Shown here piece after piece: positions 1-7,127 of a stretch of DNA of 11,966 nt. The position numbers were made by a program, and so were the translations under genes. Below the pieces are notes generated by a model. That model made no database searches, was not told the DNA's origin, and saw only the letters and a list, made by a program, of their open reading frames with translations. Location of the stretch: contig JAEOTN010000192.1 in the NCBI GenBank assembly GCA_016839865.1, forward strand, positions 1 through 11,966, given 5' to 3'. Origin of the DNA: Promethearchaeota archaeon. GTDB lineage: Archaea > Asgardarchaeota > Lokiarchaeia > Sigynarchaeales > MK-D1. Numbering within the stretch: the stretch's first letter is position 1; each line of letters starts with the position of its first letter.

Positions 1-1
1 G

Positions 2-1270
2 GAAATTGAAGAGTGTCAAATTCACTCAAATGGGGAAGATGGTGTAAAAATACGGGAGGGTCATCATAACCGAATACTCGAGAATTATATCTATAATAAC
101 GGAGCTTCTTTCTATGGGATAAATTTTGGAAATGCGCACCATAATATTGTATCAGAAAATTATATTCACGATAATTCTCACGGAATTAGTAATGGTGATT
201 CACACTACAATAATTTTACCCACAATGCTATCTACAATAATACTGGCATAGGTTTAGTTGTCCTAGATCACTCTCTAATCGAGGATAATATCTTTTATAA
301 TAATCATGACTGGGGTGTTCGAGCTTGGGGGACAAATACTACTGTAACTCAGAATAATTTCATAGATAATAACCTTCCCTTAGGTGGTTCGAGCGTTCAA
401 GCGACTGACCAATTTAATAGCAATACCTTCACGCACAATTTTTGGAGTGATTGGACGATCCCTGATGCAAATGATGATAATATCGTTGATGTACCTTATA
501 CATCTGATTCGTTAACTGACGATTATCCCTTAATAGAAGTTGTTGTAAATACTATGCTCCATATTCTCACACGACCGATAATTACTTATCCAGATGATGA
601 ATTTTATGTTCAAGGAGATGTAAACATAACATGGGGTATGGCAAGTGACACTTATGGGCATGAAGTGATTTACTCGTTGGATTATTCCTTGAATAATGGA
701 AGCTCTTGGGTGTTTATCGATGATGATATTTCAGACCTAAATTACACATGGGATTCAACAGGCATCGTTACTAACCAATATACCTTAATACGCGTTACAG
801 CTAATTGCACTACCGAGATGATTTCTTTCGATGTTTCGGATGATTATTTCGCTGTTGCAAACAATGAACATACATTATCTGCTCCTACTTTCATAAGTCC
901 GACTGCTGGTGAACGAGTTGGTGGGAATTTACTAGTTGAATGGACAGAAGCTATCGATTCGTGGTATTTACCGGTTACATATGCGTTGTATTATCTCAAT
1001 ATATCTGACGAATGGGATTTACTTGACGAAAATATTGCGGATACAACTTTCACATGGGATACAACTACAGAAAGCGAAGGAGAAATGACATTAATGGTTG
1101 TAGCGAAGAATTTCGAAGATGTCCAAGTAAATGCAACTTCAGGTATATTTATCATAGATAATGAACCAGATCCTCCAAAAATACCAGGATTTCCTGTTTT
1201 TTCGATAATTAGCTTTGGATTTATTTCAGTATGTGCTCTCGTGGTAATTTATACTAGTAAACGTAAGTAA
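2..1270 (+). CDS. Secreted NosD-like beta-helix protein with two FN3/Ig-like domains and PGF-type C-terminal anchor (5' partial)
   Basis: The frame is open from the left edge to the TAA at 1268-1270, giving 422 visible residues with the N-terminus missing. The ATG at 554 is internal. Residues 1 to about 150 are right-handed beta-helix turns of the pattern N-x-I-x-x-N-x-x-x-x-N with repeated NYI, NNG and GI. They end in a NosD-type closing motif (NFWSDW, then PDANDDNIVD, VPY and DDYPL). Two similar beta-sandwich domains follow at about 191-285 and 292-385; both carry a W in the first strands and end with a TWDS/TWDT strand. A PGF motif at 395-397, a hydrophobic segment (399-417) and a final SKRK form a tail resembling PGF-CTERM anchors, which archaeosortases process. 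Many N-x-S/T sequons fit an exported, glycosylated surface protein. Ligand or enzymatic activity is unknown; NosD-like helices are often only adhesive or carbohydrate-binding. Confidence 0.93.
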   Translation, partial: EIEECQIHSNGEDGVKIREGHHNRILENYIYNNGASFYGINFGNAHHNIVSENYIHDNSHGISNGDSHYNNFTHNAIYNNTGIGLVVLDHSLIEDNIFYNNHDWGVRAWGTNTTVTQNNFIDNNLPLGGSSVQATDQFNSNTFTHNFWSDWTIPDANDDNIVDVPYTSDSLTDDYPLIEVVVNTMLHILTRPIITYPDDEFYVQGDVNITWGMASDTYGHEVIYSLDYSLNNGSSWVFIDDDISDLNYTWDSTGIVTNQYTLIRVTANCTTEMISFDVSDDYFAVANNEHTLSAPTFISPTAGERVGGNLLVEWTEAIDSWYLPVTYALYYLNISDEWDLLDENIADTTFTWDTTTESEGEMTLMVVAKNFEDVQVNATSGIFIIDNEPDPPKIPGFPVFSIISFGFISVCALVVIYTSKRK

Positions 1271-1276
1271 AATCAA

Positions 1277-1306
1277 TTTTTTCAACCATTTTTTTTTATG
1301 TTTTTT
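1277..1306 (+). terminator. Triple T-tract terminator
   Basis: Three T runs (T6 at 1277-1282, T9 at 1289-1297, T6 at 1301-1306) follow within 36 bases of the stop codon of the beta-helix gene. Stacked U-tracts without a strong hairpin are the usual intrinsic terminator of archaeal RNA polymerase. Confidence 0.65.
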
Positions 1307-1441
1307 ATGTAGATTTGACAATATGTAGACTCAACAAACCAAAAAAACATATGTTTTCTGCTGATTTTTATGATCTGCTCATAATTTAATTGATTAGCTA
1401 GTTATCTATTCATTTAATTATAAGAATTGGCTCAAAATTGA

Positions 1442-1453
1442 TTTTTATACATA
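1442..1453 (+). promoter_or_regulatory. TATA-like box for the first membrane-protein gene
   Basis: A TTTTTATACATA element centred about 40 bases before the ATG at 1487 is the best TATA-like match in the 216-base gap. It predicts a transcript start near 1472 and a leader of about 15 bases. AT richness makes any single TATA call uncertain. Confidence 0.4.
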
Positions 1454-1486
1454 GTTAAACATATTCTTAATAACAAACAAACAAAA

Positions 1487-2245
1487 ATGGGTGAACAAAA
1501 GATGGAACCTCCACTCCTAAATGTCGTAATAGAGATAATTTTTGGGACATTTGCTTCCCATACTCTATTGTACTATATCCTCATCCAGATTGGAGTTTTT
1601 ATCGCCCTTATGATCACTGCTTGGATATGTTATCGTTATTTCAGTAATAACCATTACTCAATCATGAATTGCACCATGAGTTTCTTAGGGAGTCCGGATA
1701 ACCACCATAACCCTAAAGGATGGTATTATTTCAGCATAGCAGTTGTATGGAAAATGTTAACCGACATTCCTCTCATGATTTTCATGTTCCGATATCTGTC
1801 TTCATTTTCATTATTCGGGGCAGTCGTTACCAGTTTCTTATACGGAATATGCATTATTTCAGGAATAGTGATTGGATTCTTTCCGGACACGGAGAAGAAC
1901 GAGACAAGTGGGAACTTTTTCAAAGATCTCAGATTAGGGATGGTGCACAATATTGCAGCAGTTCTTTCGTTCGGTTCATGTATGCTTGCAAACATTGTAG
2001 TTGGTATTTTTTATATATTCCACCCAATGACACGAACATTTGCCCAGTGGTTTCCACCTTTTATAATATTCCTAATCGCAGTAGTAGGTGCTTTTTGGGC
2101 TCAAATCAAATGGCAAAAGAAATTGAAATCCAATAAAAAATTAAAGCCATGGCCGGGAGAAGGAATTTTTAGTTTGCCAATGTGGGAGTGGACGCTATTC
2201 ATTACAGCTCAAATGTTCATCTACTGGAACCTGTTGATTATCTAG
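1487..2245 (+). CDS. Six-helix membrane protein, DUF998/Frag1-like (paralogue 1)
   Basis: A 252-residue integral membrane protein with about six hydrophobic helices (roughly 28-50, 78-103, 108-131, 155-178, 187-206, 232-251). Between helices 1 and 2 is a conserved stretch YSIMNCTMSFLGS followed by NPKGWYYF; later come GFFPDTEK, a DLRLGMVHN motif before helix 4, and PMWEW before helix 6. This layout (SFLGS, NPKGW, a polar loop after helix 3, an HN pair before helix 4) resembles DUF998 and Frag1/DRAM-type families, which have no firm biochemical function. It is a clear paralogue of the protein at 3994-4722 and shares nearly every one of these motifs. ATG 1487 is used; an in-frame ATG at 1502 is the alternative, removing five residues. 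The gene converges on the LVIVD gene with a 31-base gap. Family assignment is by motif memory only. Confidence 0.85.
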   Translation: MGEQKMEPPLLNVVIEIIFGTFASHTLLYYILIQIGVFIALMITAWICYRYFSNNHYSIMNCTMSFLGSPDNHHNPKGWYYFSIAVVWKMLTDIPLMIFMFRYLSSFSLFGAVVTSFLYGICIISGIVIGFFPDTEKNETSGNFFKDLRLGMVHNIAAVLSFGSCMLANIVVGIFYIFHPMTRTFAQWFPPFIIFLIAVVGAFWAQIKWQKKLKSNKKLKPWPGEGIFSLPMWEWTLFITAQMFIYWNLLII

Positions 2246-2270
2246 GATGCTTGGAAATACGTAGTATCAG

Positions 2271-2276
2271 TTTTTT
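2271..2276 (+). terminator. T6 tract after the first membrane-protein gene
   Basis: A T6 run lies 26 bases after the TAG at 2243-2245, at the end of the short convergent gap. It could terminate rightward transcription before it enters the opposing gene. Confidence 0.35.
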
Positions 2277-3269
2277 CTATTCAATTTCAATTTGAAAAAT
2301 CTCGATACCATGAGTTCCTGCAGCCGAATACAGTAAATTGTCTCGAATAACCAAATTATTGTAGTATTTCAATGAATGTCCGCATTTCATTTTATAAACA
2401 AGTTGACTGGGATCTTCAATATCATAAACTAAAATACCGTCACTTGAAGCCGAAATAAAAGCATAATATCCAATAAATTCAACATCGACTGGAGTGGTTG
2501 TCTCATAGGAAGAACTTGTCTCCTCGATGTTTTCAAGATCGCTGATATTCAACACTCTCAGACCTTGATTCCAGATAGGGATCACCATATAATCTCCATG
2601 AAGTACAAAATGACTAAATCCACCTATTCCTGAGAAATGGTTAACTAGACTCGGATTGGTTGAATTGGTAATATTCAGAATGAACAACCCATCAGAACCT
2701 GTTGCGAGAAGATTGTTTCCAATTCTACCCATGCCATGAATATCATGCTCAAACACGAGTGAAAAACTAATTTCAACGGGATTAGCTTCGTCAGAGATAT
2801 TAACAATTTGAAGATAGTCAAAATGCGAGCCGATATATGCAATTGAATCACAAATATGGATAGCCTCAATTGAATCAGACGCGAAAAATCCGACTTTTAA
2901 AGGACTAGAAGGATCTTCGATATTAATAATGTGAAGTCCTGCATAACGACTTGCAATATACGAACGGTTTCCAACGATTTGCATATCGTGGGTCGTCCCA
3001 TTTAGTTGGAGGCTACCTAAAATCTGAGGTGAATTGGGATCTGAAATATTTGTGACTTTGAAATATGAGTTGTCAAGATTCAAAGTATAAGCAAAATCAC
3101 CTTGAACTTCAATAATAAACGTATTTCCATCCATGTCAGTTTCACTAAGACTTATTAGGTTTATTTCTTCTTGTGCAAACATAGGTATGAAAATTACCGC
3201 AGAAACTACTGCACCAATTACAATAATTCCTGATAAAACATATAGAGTGATTTTAATTTTCTTTTTCAT
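2277..3269 (-). CDS. LVIVD-repeat beta-propeller protein with N-terminal membrane anchor
   Basis: A 330-residue protein beginning MKKKIKITL, with one hydrophobic helix (about 8-31) that acts as a signal anchor or uncleaved signal peptide. The rest is outside the cell by inference. It carries six full LVIVD-type repeats of the form G-L-h-I-x-N-I-x-D-P-x-x-P: YFKVTNISDPNSP (69-81), GLHIINIEDPSSP (111-123), YLQIVNISDEANP (152-164), GLFILNITNSTNP (194-206), GLRVLNISDLEN (236-247) and GILVYDIEDPSQL (278-290). A closing strand GIEIFQIEIE ends the chain. Six repeats plus a closing strand suggest a six- or seven-bladed propeller. Several NIS/NIT/NGT/NRS sequons support surface exposure. LVIVD proteins are common in archaea and bacteria and probably mediate binding; no catalytic residues are evident. 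It lies on the strand opposite to both flanking membrane-protein genes. Confidence 0.92.
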   Translation of the reverse strand: MKKKIKITLYVLSGIIVIGAVVSAVIFIPMFAQEEINLISLSETDMDGNTFIIEVQGDFAYTLNLDNSYFKVTNISDPNSPQILGSLQLNGTTHDMQIVGNRSYIASRYAGLHIINIEDPSSPLKVGFFASDSIEAIHICDSIAYIGSHFDYLQIVNISDEANPVEISFSLVFEHDIHGMGRIGNNLLATGSDGLFILNITNSTNPSLVNHFSGIGGFSHFVLHGDYMVIPIWNQGLRVLNISDLENIEETSSSYETTTPVDVEFIGYYAFISASSDGILVYDIEDPSQLVYKMKCGHSLKYYNNLVIRDNLLYSAAGTHGIEIFQIEIE

Positions 3270-3297
3270 CTTAATTCAGTTCACATTATAGTAAAAC

Positions 3298-3309
3298 AAA
3301 TATAATTTT
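3298..3309 (-). promoter_or_regulatory. TATA-like box for the LVIVD gene
   Basis: On the minus strand the AAAATTATATTT element is centred about 34 bases upstream of the ATG at 3269. It predicts a leader of only a few bases. It lies in the 192-base divergent gap shared with the kinase-like gene. Confidence 0.45.
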
Positions 3310-3424
3310 CAATAATTGACTTACAATTATCCATGTAAACATGACTTTGCTATATATCTTTTTTGAATTCTTTGTCCTTACATTGTTCTCATCAATAAGT
3401 AAAATCCTACCTAGATCTATAAGC

Positions 3425-3433
3425 TATAAATAT
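3425..3433 (+). promoter_or_regulatory. TATA box for the kinase-like gene; decides a GTG start
   Basis: TATAAATAT is a near-ideal archaeal TATA box. Its centre is about 33 bases before the GTG at 3462, so transcription should begin near 3455 and the GTG would be almost leaderless. There is no in-frame ATG upstream before a stop codon at 3420-3422. Confidence 0.6.
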
Positions 3434-3461
3434 TGGAAAAACCTCATTTTCAGATATATAT

Positions 3462-3959
3462 GTGATAATTTTGCTAATAATAATTACAGGTGCATCTGGA
3501 ACTGGAAAATCTTCAATTGTACCATTTCTAAGAAAGCGACTGCCCTCTACGTTCTTAGTATACGATTTCGATGCCTTAGGTGAACCCTTTGATGGAACCG
3601 ACACTTGGAAAGATAGACACTTAGCGAATATGTTTGCAATAGTGAAAAAAAATCGCTTAAATGATGTTCACACGGTGGTTTGTGGACTTATTCGACCCCA
3701 ATGGGTTGATCCTGATACCATTAACATATCAGATTTCACTGTAAATTATATTCTTCTAACCATGACAAAAGAACAAAGAAAGAATCGATTAGAACTTAGG
3801 AACGCACCATTAGAGCTTATTGAAGATCAGGAAGAATTGAATCAATTTCCAATGTGGATGAAATCTAATGCTCAGTTCTACCACACAATTGACACTACTT
3901 ACTTATCTCTAGTTCAAATAACTGCTCAAATTGTAGATTGGATTATGCAATACAATTAG
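3462..3959 (+). CDS. Small P-loop NTPase, nucleoside/nucleotide-kinase-like
   Basis: A 165-residue protein starting with GTG. The first strand (ILLIIIT) runs directly into a perfect Walker A motif GASGTGKS at residues 10-17, as in single-domain kinases of the AAA_18/AAA_33 and NMP-kinase types. YDFDAL (34-39) occupies the place of the second strand with its acidic substrate-binding residue. VVCGLIRP (72-79) looks like the Walker B strand region. LTMTKEQRKNRLELRN (99-114) resembles the helix and arginine-rich LID segment that closes over ATP. Length is normal for a minimal kinase fold. The substrate cannot be told from sequence: a nucleotide, a nucleoside, a small phosphate acceptor or tRNA are all possible. 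The stop is 34 bases before the next membrane-protein gene, so the two are probably in one transcript. Confidence 0.88.
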   Translation: MIILLIIITGASGTGKSSIVPFLRKRLPSTFLVYDFDALGEPFDGTDTWKDRHLANMFAIVKKNRLNDVHTVVCGLIRPQWVDPDTINISDFTVNYILLTMTKEQRKNRLELRNAPLELIEDQEELNQFPMWMKSNAQFYHTIDTTYLSLVQITAQIVDWIMQYN

Positions 3960-3993
3960 AATATCTTATTAACCAGCATTCTAATGGAAAGGT

Positions 3994-4722
3994 ATGGCTG
4001 GTTTTTGGCAAATTTTCATCGGGAAATTCACATCAACCCAACTTATCGTCTATGTAATCGTCCAAATATGTGTTTTTCTCGTGTTCTTGGGAATTGCACG
4101 CACTATCTATCCAAAAGAGAACAAATACAGCGTTATGACCCATACTATGAGTTTTTTAGGCTCAAAAGAATCGTTTAGAAATCCAAAAGGATGGTATTTC
4201 TTTACAATTGCAATTCTGTGGATTACAATTGCGGATATTCCATTGAACATCTATATATTTCGTCATTTACTCCTATTCTCACCTGTGTTTGCATTCATTA
4301 TGATTGTAACTGGAGGAATCTCAACAATTACTGGTGTACTAGTCAGTATTTTCACTGATAAAGACACCGATAGAGAGTTATCGGGCGGAGATTTTATACA
4401 AGATCTCAAATCTGGCAGAATTCATAATGTGACTGCAGTTGTATGTTTCGCAACTTTCATAATTGCTAACTTGTCTGTCGGATGTGCATATCTATTCCAT
4501 CCATCGATTCGACCATGGTATGCTTGGCTACCTCCGCTCTTAATTTTCTGTGCCGCTCTTACTGGATTCTTTTTGTTCAATGCATTATGGCAGAAAAAAT
4601 GTAGAGAAGACGAAAATCTTGATTCATTCCCGGGTGTAGGTATCTATTCTTTTCCACTTTGGGAGTGGGTTCTGTTCCTAAGTCTTTATATATTCCTATT
4701 TTGGAATGTATTCATAATATAA
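3994..4722 (+). CDS. Six-helix membrane protein, DUF998/Frag1-like (paralogue 2)
   Basis: A 242-residue integral membrane protein, paralogous to the one at 1487-2245 along its whole length. Shared landmarks are YSVMTHTMSFLGS (45-57), NPKGWYFFTIA (63-73), ADIPLNIYIFRHL (80-92), DLKSGRIHN (137-145), YLFHPSIRPW (166-175), GIYSFPLWEW (216-225) and the terminal WNVFII. Helices lie at about 15-36, 66-90, 95-120, 146-168, 178-198 and 223-241. The proposed ATG at 3994 overlaps a purine-rich GGAAAGG, too close to be a normal ribosome-binding site. An upstream in-frame stop at 3982-3984 limits the start to here. The other ATG at 3984 is out of frame. It sits behind the kinase-like gene and probably depends on that gene's promoter. 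Function unknown; family resemblance is by motif only. Confidence 0.86.
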   Translation: MAGFWQIFIGKFTSTQLIVYVIVQICVFLVFLGIARTIYPKENKYSVMTHTMSFLGSKESFRNPKGWYFFTIAILWITIADIPLNIYIFRHLLLFSPVFAFIMIVTGGISTITGVLVSIFTDKDTDRELSGGDFIQDLKSGRIHNVTAVVCFATFIIANLSVGCAYLFHPSIRPWYAWLPPLLIFCAALTGFFLFNALWQKKCREDENLDSFPGVGIYSFPLWEWVLFLSLYIFLFWNVFII

Positions 4723-4767
4723 ATCGATATTTGATTCATTTTGCTATTAAAATCTAACAATAACTCG

Positions 4768-4780
4768 CCACAACATGTGG
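4768..4780. repeat. Short perfect inverted repeat CCACA-ACA-TGTGG
   Basis: A 5-3-5 perfect palindrome lies in the 184-base gap before the gene at 4907, well upstream of its TATA-like box. It could be a small operator or hairpin. It is short enough to arise by chance. Confidence 0.25.
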
Positions 4781-4817
4781 AGAGATTCGTTACAAAAACT
4801 TAGAATTATTCTAACTA

Positions 4818-4824
4818 TTTTTTT
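4818..4824 (+). terminator. T7 tract, possible terminator of the kinase/membrane-protein unit
   Basis: A T7 run lies 96 bases after the stop of the second membrane-protein gene and before the TATA-like box of the next gene. It is the strongest T-tract in this gap. Confidence 0.35.
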
Positions 4825-4860
4825 CACACCCCAATTATATACACCTTTTCTTCTCGTAAG

Positions 4861-4870
4861 ATAATATAAC
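4861..4870 (+). promoter_or_regulatory. TATA-like box for the gene at 4907
   Basis: ATAATATAAC is centred about 41 bases before the ATG, predicting a transcript start near 4892 and a leader of about 15 bases. A GGG at 4898-4900 six bases before the ATG gives only a weak Shine-Dalgarno-like match. A second TATA-like element, AATTATATAC, lies at 4833-4842. Confidence 0.4.
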
Positions 4871-4906
4871 TAGCTTAAAGGTAAAATTTAGAAAGCTGGG
4901 ATTCTC

Positions 4907-5491
4907 ATGAAAATAGAAGAAATTTCTGAAACAATTGAGCAAGCATTGGGGGATCTTGCAACGCTTCCACCAAATACTCGCATGTTATTTCATGCATCTT
5001 GTAATGGAAACCGGGAGAATACAAATTATATATATATTCTTGAGATGTATGATGAAGAAGAATATCGGAAAATTATAGAGGAGCATCTAAGACTTGAAGA
5101 TCCCGATCATATCGCAAGTAGCATGTTTCATAGTAAGAAAAAGTTGAAATCTAGCGATTATACGGTGATTTTAGACTCCTTGTACCATGGAAACCACGAC
5201 ATTAAATTTGCCGAAGCAGTCAAGTTTCTCTTTAACATGAGTCATTGGCTCTCAAGAAATTATGTTATTGCAGGCAACTTCAAGTATGATTTGACATCAA
5301 AAACAAATGGAACTGTTTTTTACACCTTTCAAACAAAGAGAAAGTTGGATTTCCAACTGGTTCTATTCCTTGATCGGCTTGCAGATGGTGGTTTAGTTTT
5401 AGATATGGCAGATCATGATTTTGTCGCCCCAATAGAAAACCAAGCTTCAAGTGAACAAGAAGAAGATCCTCCTTACGTCGTAAGTTCCTAA
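4907..5491 (+). CDS. Unrecognised soluble protein, 194 residues
   Basis: I do not recognise a family. The protein has no signal peptide or membrane helix and looks like an alpha/beta cytoplasmic protein. It begins with an amphipathic helix (EEISETIEQALGDLATL), followed by a strand region MLFHASCNGN and a strand YIYILEMY. A charged helical stretch EEEYRKIIEEHLRLEDPDHI spans about 50-69. The middle holds LYHGNHDIKFAEAVKFLFNMSHWL (92-115), and the C-terminal half has strands around NGTVFYTFQTKRK and LVLFLDRLADGGLVLDM. The last 20 residues are acidic and probably disordered. Codon use and base composition match its neighbours, and the frame is cleanly open between TATA-like box and stop, so I take it as a real gene. 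It converges on the hexapeptide gene with a gap of only 10 bases. Confidence 0.8.
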   Translation: MKIEEISETIEQALGDLATLPPNTRMLFHASCNGNRENTNYIYILEMYDEEEYRKIIEEHLRLEDPDHIASSMFHSKKKLKSSDYTVILDSLYHGNHDIKFAEAVKFLFNMSHWLSRNYVIAGNFKYDLTSKTNGTVFYTFQTKRKLDFQLVLFLDRLADGGLVLDMADHDFVAPIENQASSEQEEDPPYVVSS

Positions 5492-5501
5492 TTCATTATG
5501 T

Positions 5502-6269
5502 TTACAAGTTTTCAGAAGAAAAATCAATATCTTCTCGTTTTTTCACATATTCAACAGGATTTCCAAAATAGAGGGAATTAGGTTTTAGAATTTGGAATGG
5601 TAGAGTGTAGCATCCTGCACCGATTATGGCTCCTTCATGTACATGAGTCCCAGGAAGAAGAGTAGATTTTGCTCCAATGATCACATTATCATCAATGTAG
5701 ATCGTTTTTATAATTAGATTGTCTTCCTCAAGCAGACCAGATAGGATTGCGCTACTATGTCCAATAATCACATTTTTTCCAATATCTACAAATTCAGGAG
5801 TAATCCATACATCCCAATTTATTCCATACTTGCCCATTTTTACTCCAAATGCAAGGAAATATAACGTTCTTCGAAACCACGGGAATGGAGTTGATGAAAT
5901 AAGATATGAGGGAAATAATCGAGCGTAATTCCTTAAACTATAGAATTTGAAATCTTTATTCGAAATTCTTCGTGGAAAGATTCCTTCTCGTGGTTTATGT
6001 CTAATTCTAAGAACTAGTAACCGAAATCGCATGATTCCTATGGATGTCAATAATAATAGATAATACATTATAAGCAAATCAACTGGGACTAATAGAATTC
6101 CAAACCAAAGTGGAATTTTACCCCAAATCCATGCAAATCCGACCTCTAAAAATACTGGAGGAATTAATGAAAACCAAATATGGAGTAAATAGAATATAAA
6201 ATGGCGCTTTCGAATTGTCTCGTGTATATACATAGGATGAGACATTTTTAGTGAAGTTGGACTACTCAC
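5502..6269 (-). CDS. Membrane-anchored left-handed beta-helix (hexapeptide) protein, paralogue B
   Basis: A 255-residue protein from a GTG start. Two to three hydrophobic helices lie at about 24-48 and 52-88, then a linker KPREGIFPRR and a DFKFYSLRNYARL segment. The C-terminal half is a left-handed beta-helix: PEFVDIGKNVIIGHSSAIL (158-176), TIYIDDNVIIGAKSTLLPG (189-207), HEGAIIGAGC (211-220) and a closing FGNPVEYV (235-242). This order (membrane segment, EGIFPR-type linker, hexapeptide coil, GNP) resembles the terminal domain of Pls-type NRPSs (TIGR02353-like) more than classic free acyltransferases. H171 sits where a catalytic histidine could lie. The GTG overlaps the TGA of the upstream paralogue as GTGA, and a purine-rich GAGGAGAAGGAG lies just before it, so translational coupling is likely. 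An in-frame ATG at 6245 would give 247 residues. Substrate unknown. Confidence 0.88.
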   Translation of the reverse strand: MSSPTSLKMSHPMYIHETIRKRHFIFYLLHIWFSLIPPVFLEVGFAWIWGKIPLWFGILLVPVDLLIMYYLLLLTSIGIMRFRLLVLRIRHKPREGIFPRRISNKDFKFYSLRNYARLFPSYLISSTPFPWFRRTLYFLAFGVKMGKYGINWDVWITPEFVDIGKNVIIGHSSAILSGLLEEDNLIIKTIYIDDNVIIGAKSTLLPGTHVHEGAIIGAGCYTLPFQILKPNSLYFGNPVEYVKKREDIDFSSENL

Positions 6270-7057
6270 GACTCCTTCTCCTCTTGATTTTCCTTTAGTT
6301 TTTTAATAGGTTTTTGGTCCATCATCTTCGTTGCAGGATTGCCTAGATGAATAACTCCCGATGCTAGCTGTTGGCCAATGTATGAGGAACATCCTGCCCC
6401 AAGTATTGCCTCTTCATCTAGAACAGTTCCTGGTGCTACTATAGCTTCTGCTCCTACTATCGAGTTGTCCTTTAGCACCGTTCTCAACTGGATAAACTTA
6501 TCTTGGTAGATCGCATGCGACATAATCACGCTATTCATGCTTGTCATCACGTTTTTTCCAAATTCGATGAGTTCCATATCAATCCAACTATCGTAAAGAC
6601 AAACATAACTTCCAACTTTGTTACCCAACATAGAATACACAATATAATCAACCCACGGGAGTGGTAATGCGCGAGCTAACCATAAAGCGAAGTAGGATAC
6701 CCAATATCGTTGTTTATAGTGTTTGAACTCATCGCTGTCCAGAGAAAATATCCCTGGTTTGATGGGGTGAATCTTTTTTTGAATTTTTAAAATAATCCAC
6801 GTTAGTCCTGCTACCGAAAAAGTGAAAAGCCAGAGATTACCATACATCCCAAATGGCATAAAAAGAAGGATGTACCATGCTTTTTCTTGAACAATTTGTA
6901 TAGTCGGATAAAAATTAACTAAGGTTACTACAATTATCCCGAAGCAAAATTGAAGCAGAATAATAAGTGATTTTTTCCCCACATAGATATTTGAAGTAGA
7001 AACAGGTATTTTCTCGTTTACCAGATTTTTAGCATCCGTGGGTTTGCTCATGACCAT
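6266..7057 (-). CDS. Membrane-anchored left-handed beta-helix (hexapeptide) protein, paralogue A
   Basis: A 263-residue protein with the same plan as its downstream partner. A polar N-terminus is followed by two hydrophobic helices (about 29-50 and 60-92), a linker KPGIFSLDSDEFKHYKQRYW (100-119), a helical segment, then GNKVGSYV (145-152) and a hexapeptide coil: MELIEFGKNVMTSMNSVIMSH (161-181), TVLKDNSIVGAEAIVAPGT (193-211), EEAILGAGC (215-223) and the closing LGNPATKM (238-245). The pattern of a histidine (H181) at the end of one coil turn and a GNPA-type close is that of Pls-type hexapeptide domains and many O-acyltransferases. H181 occupies the position of H171 in the partner. It is likely a membrane-associated transfer enzyme or scaffold, perhaps for a lipid or envelope building block (inference). 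ATG at 7057 is used; ATG at 7051 is in frame. Its TGA overlaps the next start by four bases. Confidence 0.88.
   Translation of the reverse strand: MVMSKPTDAKNLVNEKIPVSTSNIYVGKKSLIILLQFCFGIIVVTLVNFYPTIQIVQEKAWYILLFMPFGMYGNLWLFTFSVAGLTWIILKIQKKIHPIKPGIFSLDSDEFKHYKQRYWVSYFALWLARALPLPWVDYIVYSMLGNKVGSYVCLYDSWIDMELIEFGKNVMTSMNSVIMSHAIYQDKFIQLRTVLKDNSIVGAEAIVAPGTVLDEEAILGAGCSSYIGQQLASGVIHLGNPATKMMDQKPIKKLKENQEEKES
6267..6283 (-). promoter_or_regulatory. GTGA stop-start overlap with strong purine-rich ribosome-binding stretch
   Basis: On the minus strand the coding end of paralogue A reads GAGGAGAAGGAGTC immediately before GTGA, where GTG starts paralogue B and TGA stops paralogue A. The GGAG repeats are the best Shine-Dalgarno-like match in the window and support re-initiation at the GTG rather than the later ATG at 6245. 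Confidence 0.6.
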
Positions 7058-7078
7058 ATCCCTTTAATTTTCCAACTA

Positions 7079-7092
7079 GGTATTATTTAGTT
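7079..7092 (-). promoter_or_regulatory. TATA-like box for hexapeptide paralogue A
   Basis: AACTAAATAATACC on the minus strand is centred about 29 bases before ATG 7057. It suggests the hexapeptide pair has its own promoter in the 70-base gap behind the Fpg-like gene. Read-through from the Fpg-like gene is also possible because no strong terminator is seen there. Confidence 0.4.
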
Positions 7093-7127
7093 CTTTAGGA
7101 CACTGAAAATTTTATTGTTTTGGGTAT

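Noticed and set aside
554..1270. ATG 554 as the start of a 238-residue protein
   Set aside because: The frame is open and codes for beta-helix repeats and a NosD-type closing motif from base 2, so the ATG is internal.
1306..1329. Direct repeat TATGTAGA spaced 16 bases
   Set aside because: Only two 8-base copies in an AT-rich gap, with no further copies or link to a start; treated as chance.
1720..2136. Open frames on both strands inside the first membrane-protein gene
   Set aside because: They are shadows of the conserved membrane-protein frame, with odd residue composition and no ribosome-binding or TATA support.
3341..3583. Plus-strand open frame over the kinase-like gene start
   Set aside because: It overlaps the Walker A coding frame in another phase and has no family-like pattern.
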